A stretch of DNA of 64,000 nucleotides from Amorphoplanes digitatis (GTDB lineage: Bacteria; Actinomycetota; Actinomycetes; Mycobacteriales; Micromonosporaceae): the NCBI RefSeq assembly GCF_014205335.1, contig NZ_JACHNH010000001.1, forward strand, positions 3,590,501 to 3,654,500, in the 5' to 3' direction. The notes beneath the pieces are model-generated. The model did no database searches and had not been told where the DNA came from. It saw only the letters and a program-made list of their open reading frames with translations. The translations under genes and the position numbers were made by a program. Positions 54,560 through 61,826 of the stretch are shown piece after piece; the first letter of the stretch is position 1; each line of letters begins with the position of its first letter.

Positions 54560-54576
54560 CGTCAGGGTCATCGATC
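54544..54576 (+). promoter_or_regulatory. PHO box (PhoP-binding direct repeats) upstream of phoX
   Basis: Three 11-nt units start at 54544 (GTTGACC), 54555 (GTTAACG) and 54566 (GGTCATC), the spacing and sequence of actinomycete PhoP boxes (GTTCACC consensus). They lie 40-72 nt before the phoX start and overlap the stop of the DAO gene. Confidence 0.75.
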
Positions 54577-54615
54577 CATCACGTAGCAACGACGCCGTGT
54601 GAGGAGATCAGTCCG

Positions 54616-56724
54616 GTGACCGAAGAACCCCGCCTGCTCGCCATCCTGGGACACCGTGGCCGCGACGCGAAGACCTGCCTGTACCGCTGCGGCAACGCCT
54701 GCGACCATCCCGCGCCCAACGAGTCCGCCAACCCGTACCTCGGCGATGTGATCAACACCGCGCTGACGCGGCGCGGCGTGGTCCGCGCCGGGGCCGTCGG
54801 CGCGCTCGTGCTCGGCTTCGGCGCTACCGCTACCGCTACCGCGTCCGCTCCGGCGGCCGCCGAACCCGCGGCCGGGTCCACCGCGCAGGCCGTGCTGCGC
54901 GAACCCGCCGCCGACCGCGCGGGCGCGCTGACGTTCAAGCCGATTCCGCCGAACGAGCTCGACAGCCTGATCGTGCCCAACGGCTACGACTCGGCCGTGG
55001 TGATCCGCTGGGGCGACCCGATCCTGCCCGGCGTGCCCGGCCTCGACGTGCGCCACCAGACGGCGCAGCGCCAGTCGGCGCAGTTCGGCTACAACAACGA
55101 CTTCCTCGGCGTGCTGCCGCTGGGCCGCGACGGGCGACGGGCGCTGCTGGTGGCGAACCACGAGTACACCAACGAGGAGCTGATGTTCCCGGGCTTCACC
55201 AGCCAGGAGGCGCTCACCGTCGAGCAGGTCAAGGTCGCGATGGCCGCGCACGGCATGTCGGTGGTGGAGCTGGAGCGGGTCGGCGGCACCGGGCAGTGGC
55301 GGCCGGTCGGCGGGCGGCTCCGGCCGTACAACCGGCGGATCACCATGCTGGAGACGCCGTTCCGGTTCACCGGGCCGGCGGCCGGCTCGGCCTGGCTGCG
55401 GACCGCGGCGGACCCGAAGGGCACCACTCCCATCGGTACGCTGAACAACTGCTCGGGCGGGGTCACGCCCTGGGGCACGGTGCTGTCCGGCGAGGAGAAC
55501 TTCAATCAGTACTTCGTCGGCGGCGACGCGGCGCCGGCCGAGCTCAAGCCCAGGCTGGCCCGGTACGGGATCTCCACCACCGTCCGGGTGCCGGCCGGTT
55601 CGCGGCGCTGGGAACGGGCGCAGGAGCGCTTCGACCTGGCCCTGCACCCGAACGAGGCGCACCGCTTCGGCTGGATCGTCGAGGTCGACCCGTACGAGCC
55701 CGGGTCGCGGCCGCGCAAGCACACGGCGATGGGCCGCTTCAAGCATGAGGGCGCCAACGTCATCGTGGCGCGTAACGGCCGGGTGGTCGCGTACATGGGC
55801 GACGACGAGCGCTTCGACTACCTCTACAAGTTCGTCTCGGACCGGGAGTTCCGGCCCGGCGACTCGGCCGCGGCCCGCCGCCACAACCTGACGCTGCTGG
55901 AGTCCGGCACCCTGTACGTCGCCAAGGTCACCGGCGACAGCCCGGCGGCCGAGATCGACGGATCCGGCAAGCTGCCGTCCGACGGCGCCTTCGACGGCAC
56001 CGGGCGCTGGATCAAGCTGGTGTCGGGGGAGCGCTCGTACGTGCCCGGCATGTCGGCGGTGGAGGTGCTGACGTTCACGCGGCTGGCCGGCGACGCCGTC
56101 GGTGCCACCAAGATGGACCGCCCGGAGGACGTGCAGCCCAGCCTGCTCACCGGCAAGGTCTACGCCGCGATGACCAACAACACCAACCGCGGCGTCGGCA
56201 CCTTCGCCGCCGCGGATGAGGCCAACCCGCGCAACGCCAACAAGCACGGGCACATCTTCGAGCTGGTCGAGGACCGCGGCGACAACACCGCCGAGTCGTT
56301 CACCTGGTCGCTGCCGATCGTCTGCGGCGACCCGGCTGACCCGTCGACGTACTTCGCCGGCTACGACAAGTCGGCGGTCTCGCCGATCTCGTGCCCGGAC
56401 AACGTGGCGTTCGACAGCGCGGGCAACCTGTGGATCTCCACCGACGGCAACCAGCTGGACAGCAACGACGGCCTGTTCGCCACCGCGATCGAGGGCTCGG
56501 AACGCGGCCACCTCAAGCAGTTCCTGACCGTGCCGCCGGGCGCGGAGACCTGCGGGCCGTTCGTCACCGGCGACGACCGCTCGGTCTTCGTCGCCGTGCA
56601 GCACCCCGGCGAGATCACCGGGGCGACGCTCGACGATCCGGCCTCGACCTGGCCGGACGGCGATTTCGCCAAGCCGGCGGTCGTGGTCACCTGGCGCCTC
56701 GACGGCGGGCCGATCGGCAGCTGA
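54616..56724 (+). CDS. phoX: PhoX family alkaline phosphatase (Tat-exported)
   Basis: A 702-residue PhoX/DUF839 protein. Its extended N-terminus contains a twin-arginine motif at residues 51-57 (TRRGVVR) followed by a hydrophobic core (AGAVGALVLGFGATATATASA). The body has family landmarks: GYNNDFLGVLP, LLVANHEYTN, GTLNNCSGGVTPWGTVLSGEENF, MGRFKHEGANV and MDRPEDVQPS. PhoX enzymes are Ca/Fe-dependent phosphomonoesterases that release phosphate outside the cell. GTG 54616 follows GAGGAG. The PHO box upstream indicates induction by phosphate limitation through PhoP. A 13-bp hairpin follows the stop. Confidence 0.93.
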   Translation: MTEEPRLLAILGHRGRDAKTCLYRCGNACDHPAPNESANPYLGDVINTALTRRGVVRAGAVGALVLGFGATATATASAPAAAEPAAGSTAQAVLREPAADRAGALTFKPIPPNELDSLIVPNGYDSAVVIRWGDPILPGVPGLDVRHQTAQRQSAQFGYNNDFLGVLPLGRDGRRALLVANHEYTNEELMFPGFTSQEALTVEQVKVAMAAHGMSVVELERVGGTGQWRPVGGRLRPYNRRITMLETPFRFTGPAAGSAWLRTAADPKGTTPIGTLNNCSGGVTPWGTVLSGEENFNQYFVGGDAAPAELKPRLARYGISTTVRVPAGSRRWERAQERFDLALHPNEAHRFGWIVEVDPYEPGSRPRKHTAMGRFKHEGANVIVARNGRVVAYMGDDERFDYLYKFVSDREFRPGDSAAARRHNLTLLESGTLYVAKVTGDSPAAEIDGSGKLPSDGAFDGTGRWIKLVSGERSYVPGMSAVEVLTFTRLAGDAVGATKMDRPEDVQPSLLTGKVYAAMTNNTNRGVGTFAAADEANPRNANKHGHIFELVEDRGDNTAESFTWSLPIVCGDPADPSTYFAGYDKSAVSPISCPDNVAFDSAGNLWISTDGNQLDSNDGLFATAIEGSERGHLKQFLTVPPGAETCGPFVTGDDRSVFVAVQHPGEITGATLDDPASTWPDGDFAKPAVVVTWRLDGGPIGS

Positions 56725-56730
56725 GCCGGG

Positions 56731-56761
56731 CTCCCGGCGCCGCAACGCGCGGCGCCGGGAG
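56731..56761. terminator. Bidirectional hairpin terminator after phoX
   Basis: CTCCCGGCGCCGC at 56731-56743 pairs perfectly with GCGGCGCCGGGAG at 56749-56761 around AACGC. It lies between the convergent stops of phoX and the gene at 56768. Confidence 0.85.
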
Positions 56762-56767
56762 GTACCG

Positions 56768-57850
56768 CTAGACCGTGCGCAGGTCCACCGTGTGCCAGAC
56801 CAGGTCGTCCTGGTCGCCGGTGGCCCACCACAGCACGCCGTTGCGGCAGAACGCGCCGTTGACCGCCGCGCCGACGCCGATCGTGCGCCCCGCCGCGATG
56901 TCGTAGATCAGCAGCGCCGCGTCGCCGGTCAGGTCCGAGTCCGGGACGGGCTCGGAGAGGATCTCGAAACGGTCCAGCACCGCCACGTCGGCGATCGCCG
57001 CGGTCGCCCCGCCGCCCGCGATGCGCCGCCGGGCCGAACCGTCCGGGTGCATCACGTCGATGCGGGCCGGCCCGTCGCCGGCCATCACCAGCACGCGGCA
57101 CCAGACCGGGCCGCACGTCGCCAGCTCGGCACCGCCCGTCTCCACCCGGGTCTCGCGGTTGGCCGCCAGGTTGCGCAGCCGGGTCGTGCCGGAGCGGTCC
57201 TCGCCGCCGTTCTCGGCCAGCCACGGCCAGGCCGACAGCGCCCAGATGCCCGGTTCCTCGCGCCGCTCGACCGCGCCGCCGCCCAGCGCGACGGAACGAA
57301 TCTCCGTGACTTCCTCGCCACCGGGCGCGGCCGCGGCCCAGTGCACCTCGCCGCCATCGATCACCAGGTCCCACTGGGAGCCGAAGAACAGGGCGTTGCC
57401 GGTGTCCGTGGTCAGGCGCCGCGCCGGGCCGCCGGCGGTCCTTGCCGTCCAGATCTGCAGGGGCACGCCGTCCGCGGACTCGGTCCAGACCAGGTCGTCG
57501 CCGCCGGCCGTGAGGTTGCCGAACTCCGGGTTCGACTCCAGCGGCCGGCGGCGCAGCTCGCGCACGGAGCCGTCCGGCCCGCGCACCAGCAGGCGCACCG
57601 CCGTCCCGTCCGGGGTCGGCGCGGTCCCGGCGGCGGTGCGGGCGTCGAGGAACACCCCCGGTTGGAACAGCGGCCCGTCACCCAGGTTCGCGGCGATGTC
57701 GGCGCGCTGCGCACCCGGCCAGGCCGTGGCGAGCGGAACGGGACCGCCCGGCGGCGCGGCCGGCCGGTCGTCGTCCGGCGAGAACGCGAGCAGCGCGGCG
57801 CCGGCGGCGAGCGCGACCGCGGTGGCGGCGACTCCGCGGGCGGCCCTCAC
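56768..57850 (-). CDS. Exported beta-propeller-like protein
   Basis: A 360-residue protein. N-terminal signal or anchor (VAATAVALAAGAALLAFSP, no lipobox), then repeated TolB/propeller-like blades: LTAGGDDLVWTESADGVPLQIW, LVIDGGEVHWAAAAPGGEE, and NGVLWWATGDQDDLVWHTVDL at the end. Function unknown; it probably sits outside the membrane. GTG 57850 overlaps the stop of the TIGR03943 gene in GTGA, so it is the third gene of an operon with the YraQ-like permease, perhaps as its extracytoplasmic partner. Confidence 0.7.
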   Translation of the reverse strand: MRAARGVAATAVALAAGAALLAFSPDDDRPAAPPGGPVPLATAWPGAQRADIAANLGDGPLFQPGVFLDARTAAGTAPTPDGTAVRLLVRGPDGSVRELRRRPLESNPEFGNLTAGGDDLVWTESADGVPLQIWTARTAGGPARRLTTDTGNALFFGSQWDLVIDGGEVHWAAAAPGGEEVTEIRSVALGGGAVERREEPGIWALSAWPWLAENGGEDRSGTTRLRNLAANRETRVETGGAELATCGPVWCRVLVMAGDGPARIDVMHPDGSARRRIAGGGATAAIADVAVLDRFEILSEPVPDSDLTGDAALLIYDIAAGRTIGVGAAVNGAFCRNGVLWWATGDQDDLVWHTVDLRTV

Positions 57851-58557
57851 TCGTACTGCTGCTTCGGTGCGGTGATCTCCTGCCAGCCGGTGACCTGGAG
57901 GTACGGGACCTCGGCCTGGTTGACCGGGTCCTTGGCGACCCGGTTCGTCCAGACGCCGACGACCTGCACCCAGGTGTCCGGAGCGGCGGTGACCCGGGTG
58001 TCGCCGTCCAGGCCCACCTTGATCGGCCGGCCGTCGGCGGCGCAGCAGGACACCACCATGCGGGCCAGCATCGGCTCGCCGTCCGGGCCCGGGGTGACGA
58101 AGCCGGTCAGCCGCACGGTGCGGCCGGTCAGGCTGCGGCCGCCGTCGAAGACCGCCCGGGACGCGTAGTCGAGCAGCCCGACGTCGACCGGGTCGCCGGC
58201 CGGCAGTGCGGGATAGTCCGAGTCGCCGGGCGCGGTGAGCACCGTGCCCGACTGCCCCGCCGCGTACGAGCCGAGCGCGGGCGGCGCCACCAGCAGCAGG
58301 CCGAGCACCGGCAGCAGCAACAGCCAGCCGACCCGGGGCTCGTGGTGGTGCCCGTGCCCGTCGTCGTGCCGGTCCGTCCGGCCCCTCAGCTCGTACCAGA
58401 GTGTCAGGACCGCGGCCGCGACCAGCAGGATCCCGGCGCCGATGAGGAAGGGCCGTAGGCCCTCCTTGACGTAGCGCAGGTAGAGGTCGGACAGGCTCGC
58501 CTTGAGGATGGCGCCGCCGAAGAGCAGCATGATCACGGCCTGGGCCTGCCGGTTCAC
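57847..58557 (-). CDS. TIGR03943 family membrane protein
   Basis: A 236-residue protein with two to three N-terminal helices (AVIMLLFGGAILKASLSDLYLRYVKEGLRPFLIGAGILLVAAAVLTLWYE), a His/Asp-rich cytoplasmic loop (HDDGHGHHHE) likely to bind metal, another helix and a C-terminal OB-like domain with the characteristic MVVSCCAADGRPIKVGL. The family is almost always paired with a DUF318/YraQ permease, as here (4-bp GTGA overlap), and both are often in zinc regulons. A role in metal handling is therefore likely but unproven. Confidence 0.88.
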   Translation of the reverse strand: MNRQAQAVIMLLFGGAILKASLSDLYLRYVKEGLRPFLIGAGILLVAAAVLTLWYELRGRTDRHDDGHGHHHEPRVGWLLLLPVLGLLLVAPPALGSYAAGQSGTVLTAPGDSDYPALPAGDPVDVGLLDYASRAVFDGGRSLTGRTVRLTGFVTPGPDGEPMLARMVVSCCAADGRPIKVGLDGDTRVTAAPDTWVQVVGVWTNRVAKDPVNQAEVPYLQVTGWQEITAPKQQYE

Positions 58558-59582
58558 AGCAGCACCGCCCCGATGCCGGCGCCGACCAGGATCGCCGCCA
58601 CGAACGTCGCGGGCGCGAAGCGGACCGCGAACCGGCGGCCGAAGACGCCGGTCTGCATGGCGATCAGCTTGAGGTCGACCATCGGCCCGACCACCAGGAA
58701 GACCAGCCGCGAGGTCAGCGAGAACTGCGACAGCGACGCGGCGACGAACGCGTCCGCCTCGCTGCAGATCGACAGCAGCACGGCGAGCACCGCCAGCGCG
58801 ATGACCGACAGGACCGGGTTGTCGGCCACGCGTTGCAGCCAGGCCTCGGGGACGACGACGTTGATCGTGGCGGCGGCCGCGGCGCCGAGCACCAGGAAGC
58901 CGCCGGCGTGCATCACGTCGTGCCGGCAGGCGGCGACGAACGCCTTCAGCCGCGAGCCGTCCTCGTGCGGCCGGGGCGGCAGCTTGATCCACTCGGCCCG
59001 GCCCAGCCGCAGCCAGAGCCAGCCCATGGCCACGGCGACGATCAGGCTGGCGACGCCGCGGGCGACGACCATCTCGGGATTGCCCGGGAAGGCGACCGCG
59101 GTGGCGGTCAGCACGATCGGGTTGATGGCGGGCGCCGACAGCAGGAACGCGAGCGCGGCCGCCGGGGTGACCCCGCGGCGGATCAGCGACCCGGCGATGG
59201 GCACGCTGCCGCACTCGCAGCCGGGCAGCACCACCCCGGCCAGCCCCGCGGCGGGCACCGCGAGGGCGGGGTGTCTCGGCAGGGCACGGGCCCAGAACGA
59301 GCGCGGCACGAAGACGGCGATGACCGCGGAGAGCACGACGCCGAAGACCAGGAACGGCACCGCCTGCACCAGCACCGAGACGAAGACCGTCGTCCAGGTC
59401 TGCAGCCGCGGGTCGGAGATCAGCGCGGCGAGCGGGTCACGGAAGACGACGAGCAGCACCAGCAGGACGGCGAGCAGCTCAACGGAGCCGAACCGGCGGC
59501 CCCGCGGCGCGGCGGGCTCGGCGCTCTCCTGCGACCGGGTGCCGAGGTCGGTCAAGCCGTCGGTTGCGGTCAAGGGTGTCAC
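58554..59582 (-). CDS. YraQ/DUF318-type permease
   Basis: About 342 residues with eight or nine membrane helices. Key marks are GVVLPGCECGSVPIAGSLIRRGVTPAAALAFLLSAPAINPIV and the second repeat SICSEADAFVAASL with VVGPMVDLKLIAM. The CxC and SEAD motifs are typical of the COG0701 permease family, which is linked to metal or thiol export. Start GTG 59582 is chosen because a TAGGGT -10 element lies at 59616-59611 on this strand, downstream of the longer alternative GTG at 59636. It leads a three-gene operon with TIGR03943 and the propeller protein. Confidence 0.85.
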   Translation of the reverse strand: MTPLTATDGLTDLGTRSQESAEPAAPRGRRFGSVELLAVLLVLLVVFRDPLAALISDPRLQTWTTVFVSVLVQAVPFLVFGVVLSAVIAVFVPRSFWARALPRHPALAVPAAGLAGVVLPGCECGSVPIAGSLIRRGVTPAAALAFLLSAPAINPIVLTATAVAFPGNPEMVVARGVASLIVAVAMGWLWLRLGRAEWIKLPPRPHEDGSRLKAFVAACRHDVMHAGGFLVLGAAAAATINVVVPEAWLQRVADNPVLSVIALAVLAVLLSICSEADAFVAASLSQFSLTSRLVFLVVGPMVDLKLIAMQTGVFGRRFAVRFAPATFVAAILVGAGIGAVLL

Positions 59583-59714
59583 TCCGGGTCTCGGTCGGCG
59601 GGCGCGGCCAACCCTACCGGGTATGGCCGCCGTCACGCCGCTGCGCCAACGGGTGATTCATCCATGGTGAGCTGCACATATGCACATCTGATGATGAGTG
59701 TCGGCGGCCTGACC

Positions 59715-59727
59715 TAATATCTGCACG
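59715..59727 (+). promoter_or_regulatory. -10 element for leaderless SfnB-like gene
   Basis: TAATAT at 59715-59720 stands 6 nt before GTG 59727, without a ribosome site. Confidence 0.45.
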
Positions 59728-60902
59728 TGACCGCCATCGTCTCGCATGAAGCCGCCCTCGCCGCCGCCGTGCGGGTCGCCGCGGCGCTCGCACCCGGCGT
59801 CGTCCAGCGCGACCGGGACGGCGCCGCCGCCGTACCGTCCGAGGCCCTCGCCGAGCTGGACGGCTCCGGCCTGCTGTCGCTCACCGTGCCCGTCGCCGAC
59901 GGCGGCCCCGGCCTCGGCCCGCTGACGCTGGCCGAGGTCACCCGGACCATCGCCGCGGTCGACCCGGCCATCGCCCAGGTGCCGCAGGCGCACTACCTGC
60001 TCGTCGACGTGCTGACCCTGCACGGCGCCTCCGAGGTCCGCCGCCGGCTGTTCGCCGACGTCCTCGCCGGCCGCCGGATCGGCAACGCGCTCGCCGAGCG
60101 CGGCGGCAAGCACGCGCAGGACCTCACCACCCGGCTCGACGACGGCCGGCTGACCGGCCGGAAGTACTACTGCACCGGCGCGCTGACCTCCGCCTGGATC
60201 GCGGCCAGTGCCCTCGACGGCGCCGGGCGGCTGGTGCTGGCGTTCGTGCCGCGCGACGCGCCCGGGGTGACGGTCGACACCGACTGGGACGTGATGGGCC
60301 AGCGCGCCACGATCAGCGGCACCACCACCTTCGCCGACGTCCCCGCCGAGCTGGTCATCGACTACGCGGGCGCGTTCGAGGTGCCGCAGCAGCTCGGCGC
60401 GCGCGCCCAGCTCGTGCACGCGGCCATCGAGGTCGGCATCGCCGAGGGCGCGCTGCGCGACGCCCGCGACTACCTGCGCGAGAAGGCCCGACCATCGACG
60501 GAGGCGGTCCGGGCGGGCGCGGCCGCCGCGCCCGACGACCCGCACGTCCTGCACCGCTACGGCCGGGTGGCGACCCGCGTCCGCGCCGCCGCCGCGCTGC
60601 TCCGCGAGGCGGCCGGCGTCCTCGACGAGGTGGGCCTGGTGCCCGCCGACGCCGCGGCCGCCGCGCGCGGCTCCCTGGCGGTGGCCGGCGCCAAGGCCTT
60701 CGCCGGCGAGGTCGCGGTCGAGACCGCGTCGGAGCTGTTCGCGATGTGCGGCACCAGCTCGACGGCGTCGAAATACGACCTGGACCGGCACTGGCGCAAC
60801 GCCCGCACACACAGCGTGCACGACCCGGCGGACTGGAAATACCACCACCTGGCGGCCTGGGAACTGGCCGGCGTCCAGCCACCCAACCACGGCCAGCTCT
60901 AG
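59727..60902 (+). CDS. SfnB/DszC-like acyl-CoA-dehydrogenase-fold monooxygenase
   Basis: A 391-residue flavoprotein of the acyl-CoA dehydrogenase fold that lacks the usual catalytic base and ends DPADWKYHHLAAWELAGVQPPNHGQ, the signature of SfnB and DszC. These are FMNH2-dependent monooxygenases for organosulfur compounds such as dimethyl sulfone or dibenzothiophene, so sulfur scavenging is likely. No flavin reductase or sulfonate transporter is next to it. A TAATAT -10 six nt before GTG 59727 suggests a leaderless mRNA. The stop interlocks with the GNAT gene (CTAG). Confidence 0.85.
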   Translation: MTAIVSHEAALAAAVRVAAALAPGVVQRDRDGAAAVPSEALAELDGSGLLSLTVPVADGGPGLGPLTLAEVTRTIAAVDPAIAQVPQAHYLLVDVLTLHGASEVRRRLFADVLAGRRIGNALAERGGKHAQDLTTRLDDGRLTGRKYYCTGALTSAWIAASALDGAGRLVLAFVPRDAPGVTVDTDWDVMGQRATISGTTTFADVPAELVIDYAGAFEVPQQLGARAQLVHAAIEVGIAEGALRDARDYLREKARPSTEAVRAGAAAAPDDPHVLHRYGRVATRVRAAAALLREAAGVLDEVGLVPADAAAAARGSLAVAGAKAFAGEVAVETASELFAMCGTSSTASKYDLDRHWRNARTHSVHDPADWKYHHLAAWELAGVQPPNHGQL

Positions 60903-61570
60903 GGCACGCGGTAGGCGGCGAACTCCATGTCGGTGCGGAGCACGAAGCCCAGCTGCTCGTAGAGGCGGATAGCGCCGGTGTTGGTCGCGGCCGTGTGCAG
61001 GAAGGGGACCGCGCCGCTCTCCTGGATGCCGGCCGACACGGCCCGGATCAGCCGCGAGGCCAGGCCGGCGCCGCGGAAGGCCGGATCGGTGCAGACCGCG
61101 GAGATCTCCGTGTAGCCGGGCAGGCGCATCCGCTCGCCGGCCATCGCGATCAGCGCGCCGTCGCGGCGGATGCCGAGGTAGGTGCCGAGGTCGATGGTCC
61201 GCTTGCGGAACGGGCCGGGCTGGGTGCGCTCGACCAGGTCGAGGATCTCCGGCACGTCGGCGCCGGTCAGCACGACCGCCTCCGGGTCCGGCGCCGCCGC
61301 GACGGACGCCGCGACCAGCTGCACGCCGGGCACTCCGCCGGTCCAGGTCCAGCCGGCCGGCGGCGTCTGCGTCGGCGCCGCCACCAGCACCTCGCCGCCG
61401 CTGCCGGCCAGCGCGCCCAGGTCGTGCCACGCGGCGGGGTCCGCCGGATCGTCCAGCGCGGCGAACATGCTCACGTCGGCGGGAAAGCGGGCGCTGCGGC
61501 CGTACCGGTCGGCGAAGGCCGCCTGCGGGCCGGTGAGCGCGGCCCACGCCGGGTTGTCCAGGATCTGCAC
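60899..61570 (-). CDS. GNAT family N-acetyltransferase
   Basis: A 223-residue protein. The N-terminal 100 residues are a variable domain, and the C-terminal half is a GNAT fold with IAMAGERMRLPGYTEISAVCTDPAFRGAGLASRLIRAV (acetyl-CoA-binding R/QxxGxG/A) and LHTAATNTGAIRLYEQLGFVLRTDMEF. Substrate unknown. The two-part layout matches the FR47-like subgroup. GTG 61570 is the first start in frame, with no strong ribosome site. It converges with the SfnB-like gene. Confidence 0.9.
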   Translation of the reverse strand: MQILDNPAWAALTGPQAAFADRYGRSARFPADVSMFAALDDPADPAAWHDLGALAGSGGEVLVAAPTQTPPAGWTWTGGVPGVQLVAASVAAAPDPEAVVLTGADVPEILDLVERTQPGPFRKRTIDLGTYLGIRRDGALIAMAGERMRLPGYTEISAVCTDPAFRGAGLASRLIRAVSAGIQESGAVPFLHTAATNTGAIRLYEQLGFVLRTDMEFAAYRVP

Positions 61571-61715
61571 GCCGGAATTCTCTCAGGGCCGCCGACGTGC
61601 GGCGAAGCGGTTTAGCGTCGGCGGACGGGTGACGTCGGTCGCGGTAATTCGGTCGCGGGCCGGAGGGCCACGTCCTACGGTGGCGGTGACTGCTCGGACC
61701 AGGGAAAGGACGGAC

Positions 61716-61826
61716 ATGCGAAACCTCGGTGTGTTCAGGCCGACCATCCGTTCCCTGATCTCCGAGGACTCCCTTGACCGTCCGTACTCTCAATCTCGGC
61801 ATCCTGGCGCACGTCGACGCCGGTAA
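61716..61826 (+). CDS. Putative leader peptide overlapping the ribosomal protection gene
   Basis: A 36-codon ORF starting MRNLGVFRPTIRSLISEDS with a good ribosome site (AAGGACGGAC before ATG 61716). It runs 53 bp into the downstream gene in another frame, past that gene's TTG start. Such overlap suits translational attenuation or coupling, in which a stalled ribosome changes access to the weak TTG. Coding is likely from the site but not proven. Confidence 0.5.
   Translation: MRNLGVFRPTIRSLISEDSLDRPYSQSRHPGARRRR

Noticed and set aside
59583..59726. Zur-type operator upstream of the permease operon.
   Set aside because: AT-rich sequence around GCACATATGCAC is only an imperfect palindrome and does not match the Zur consensus well.
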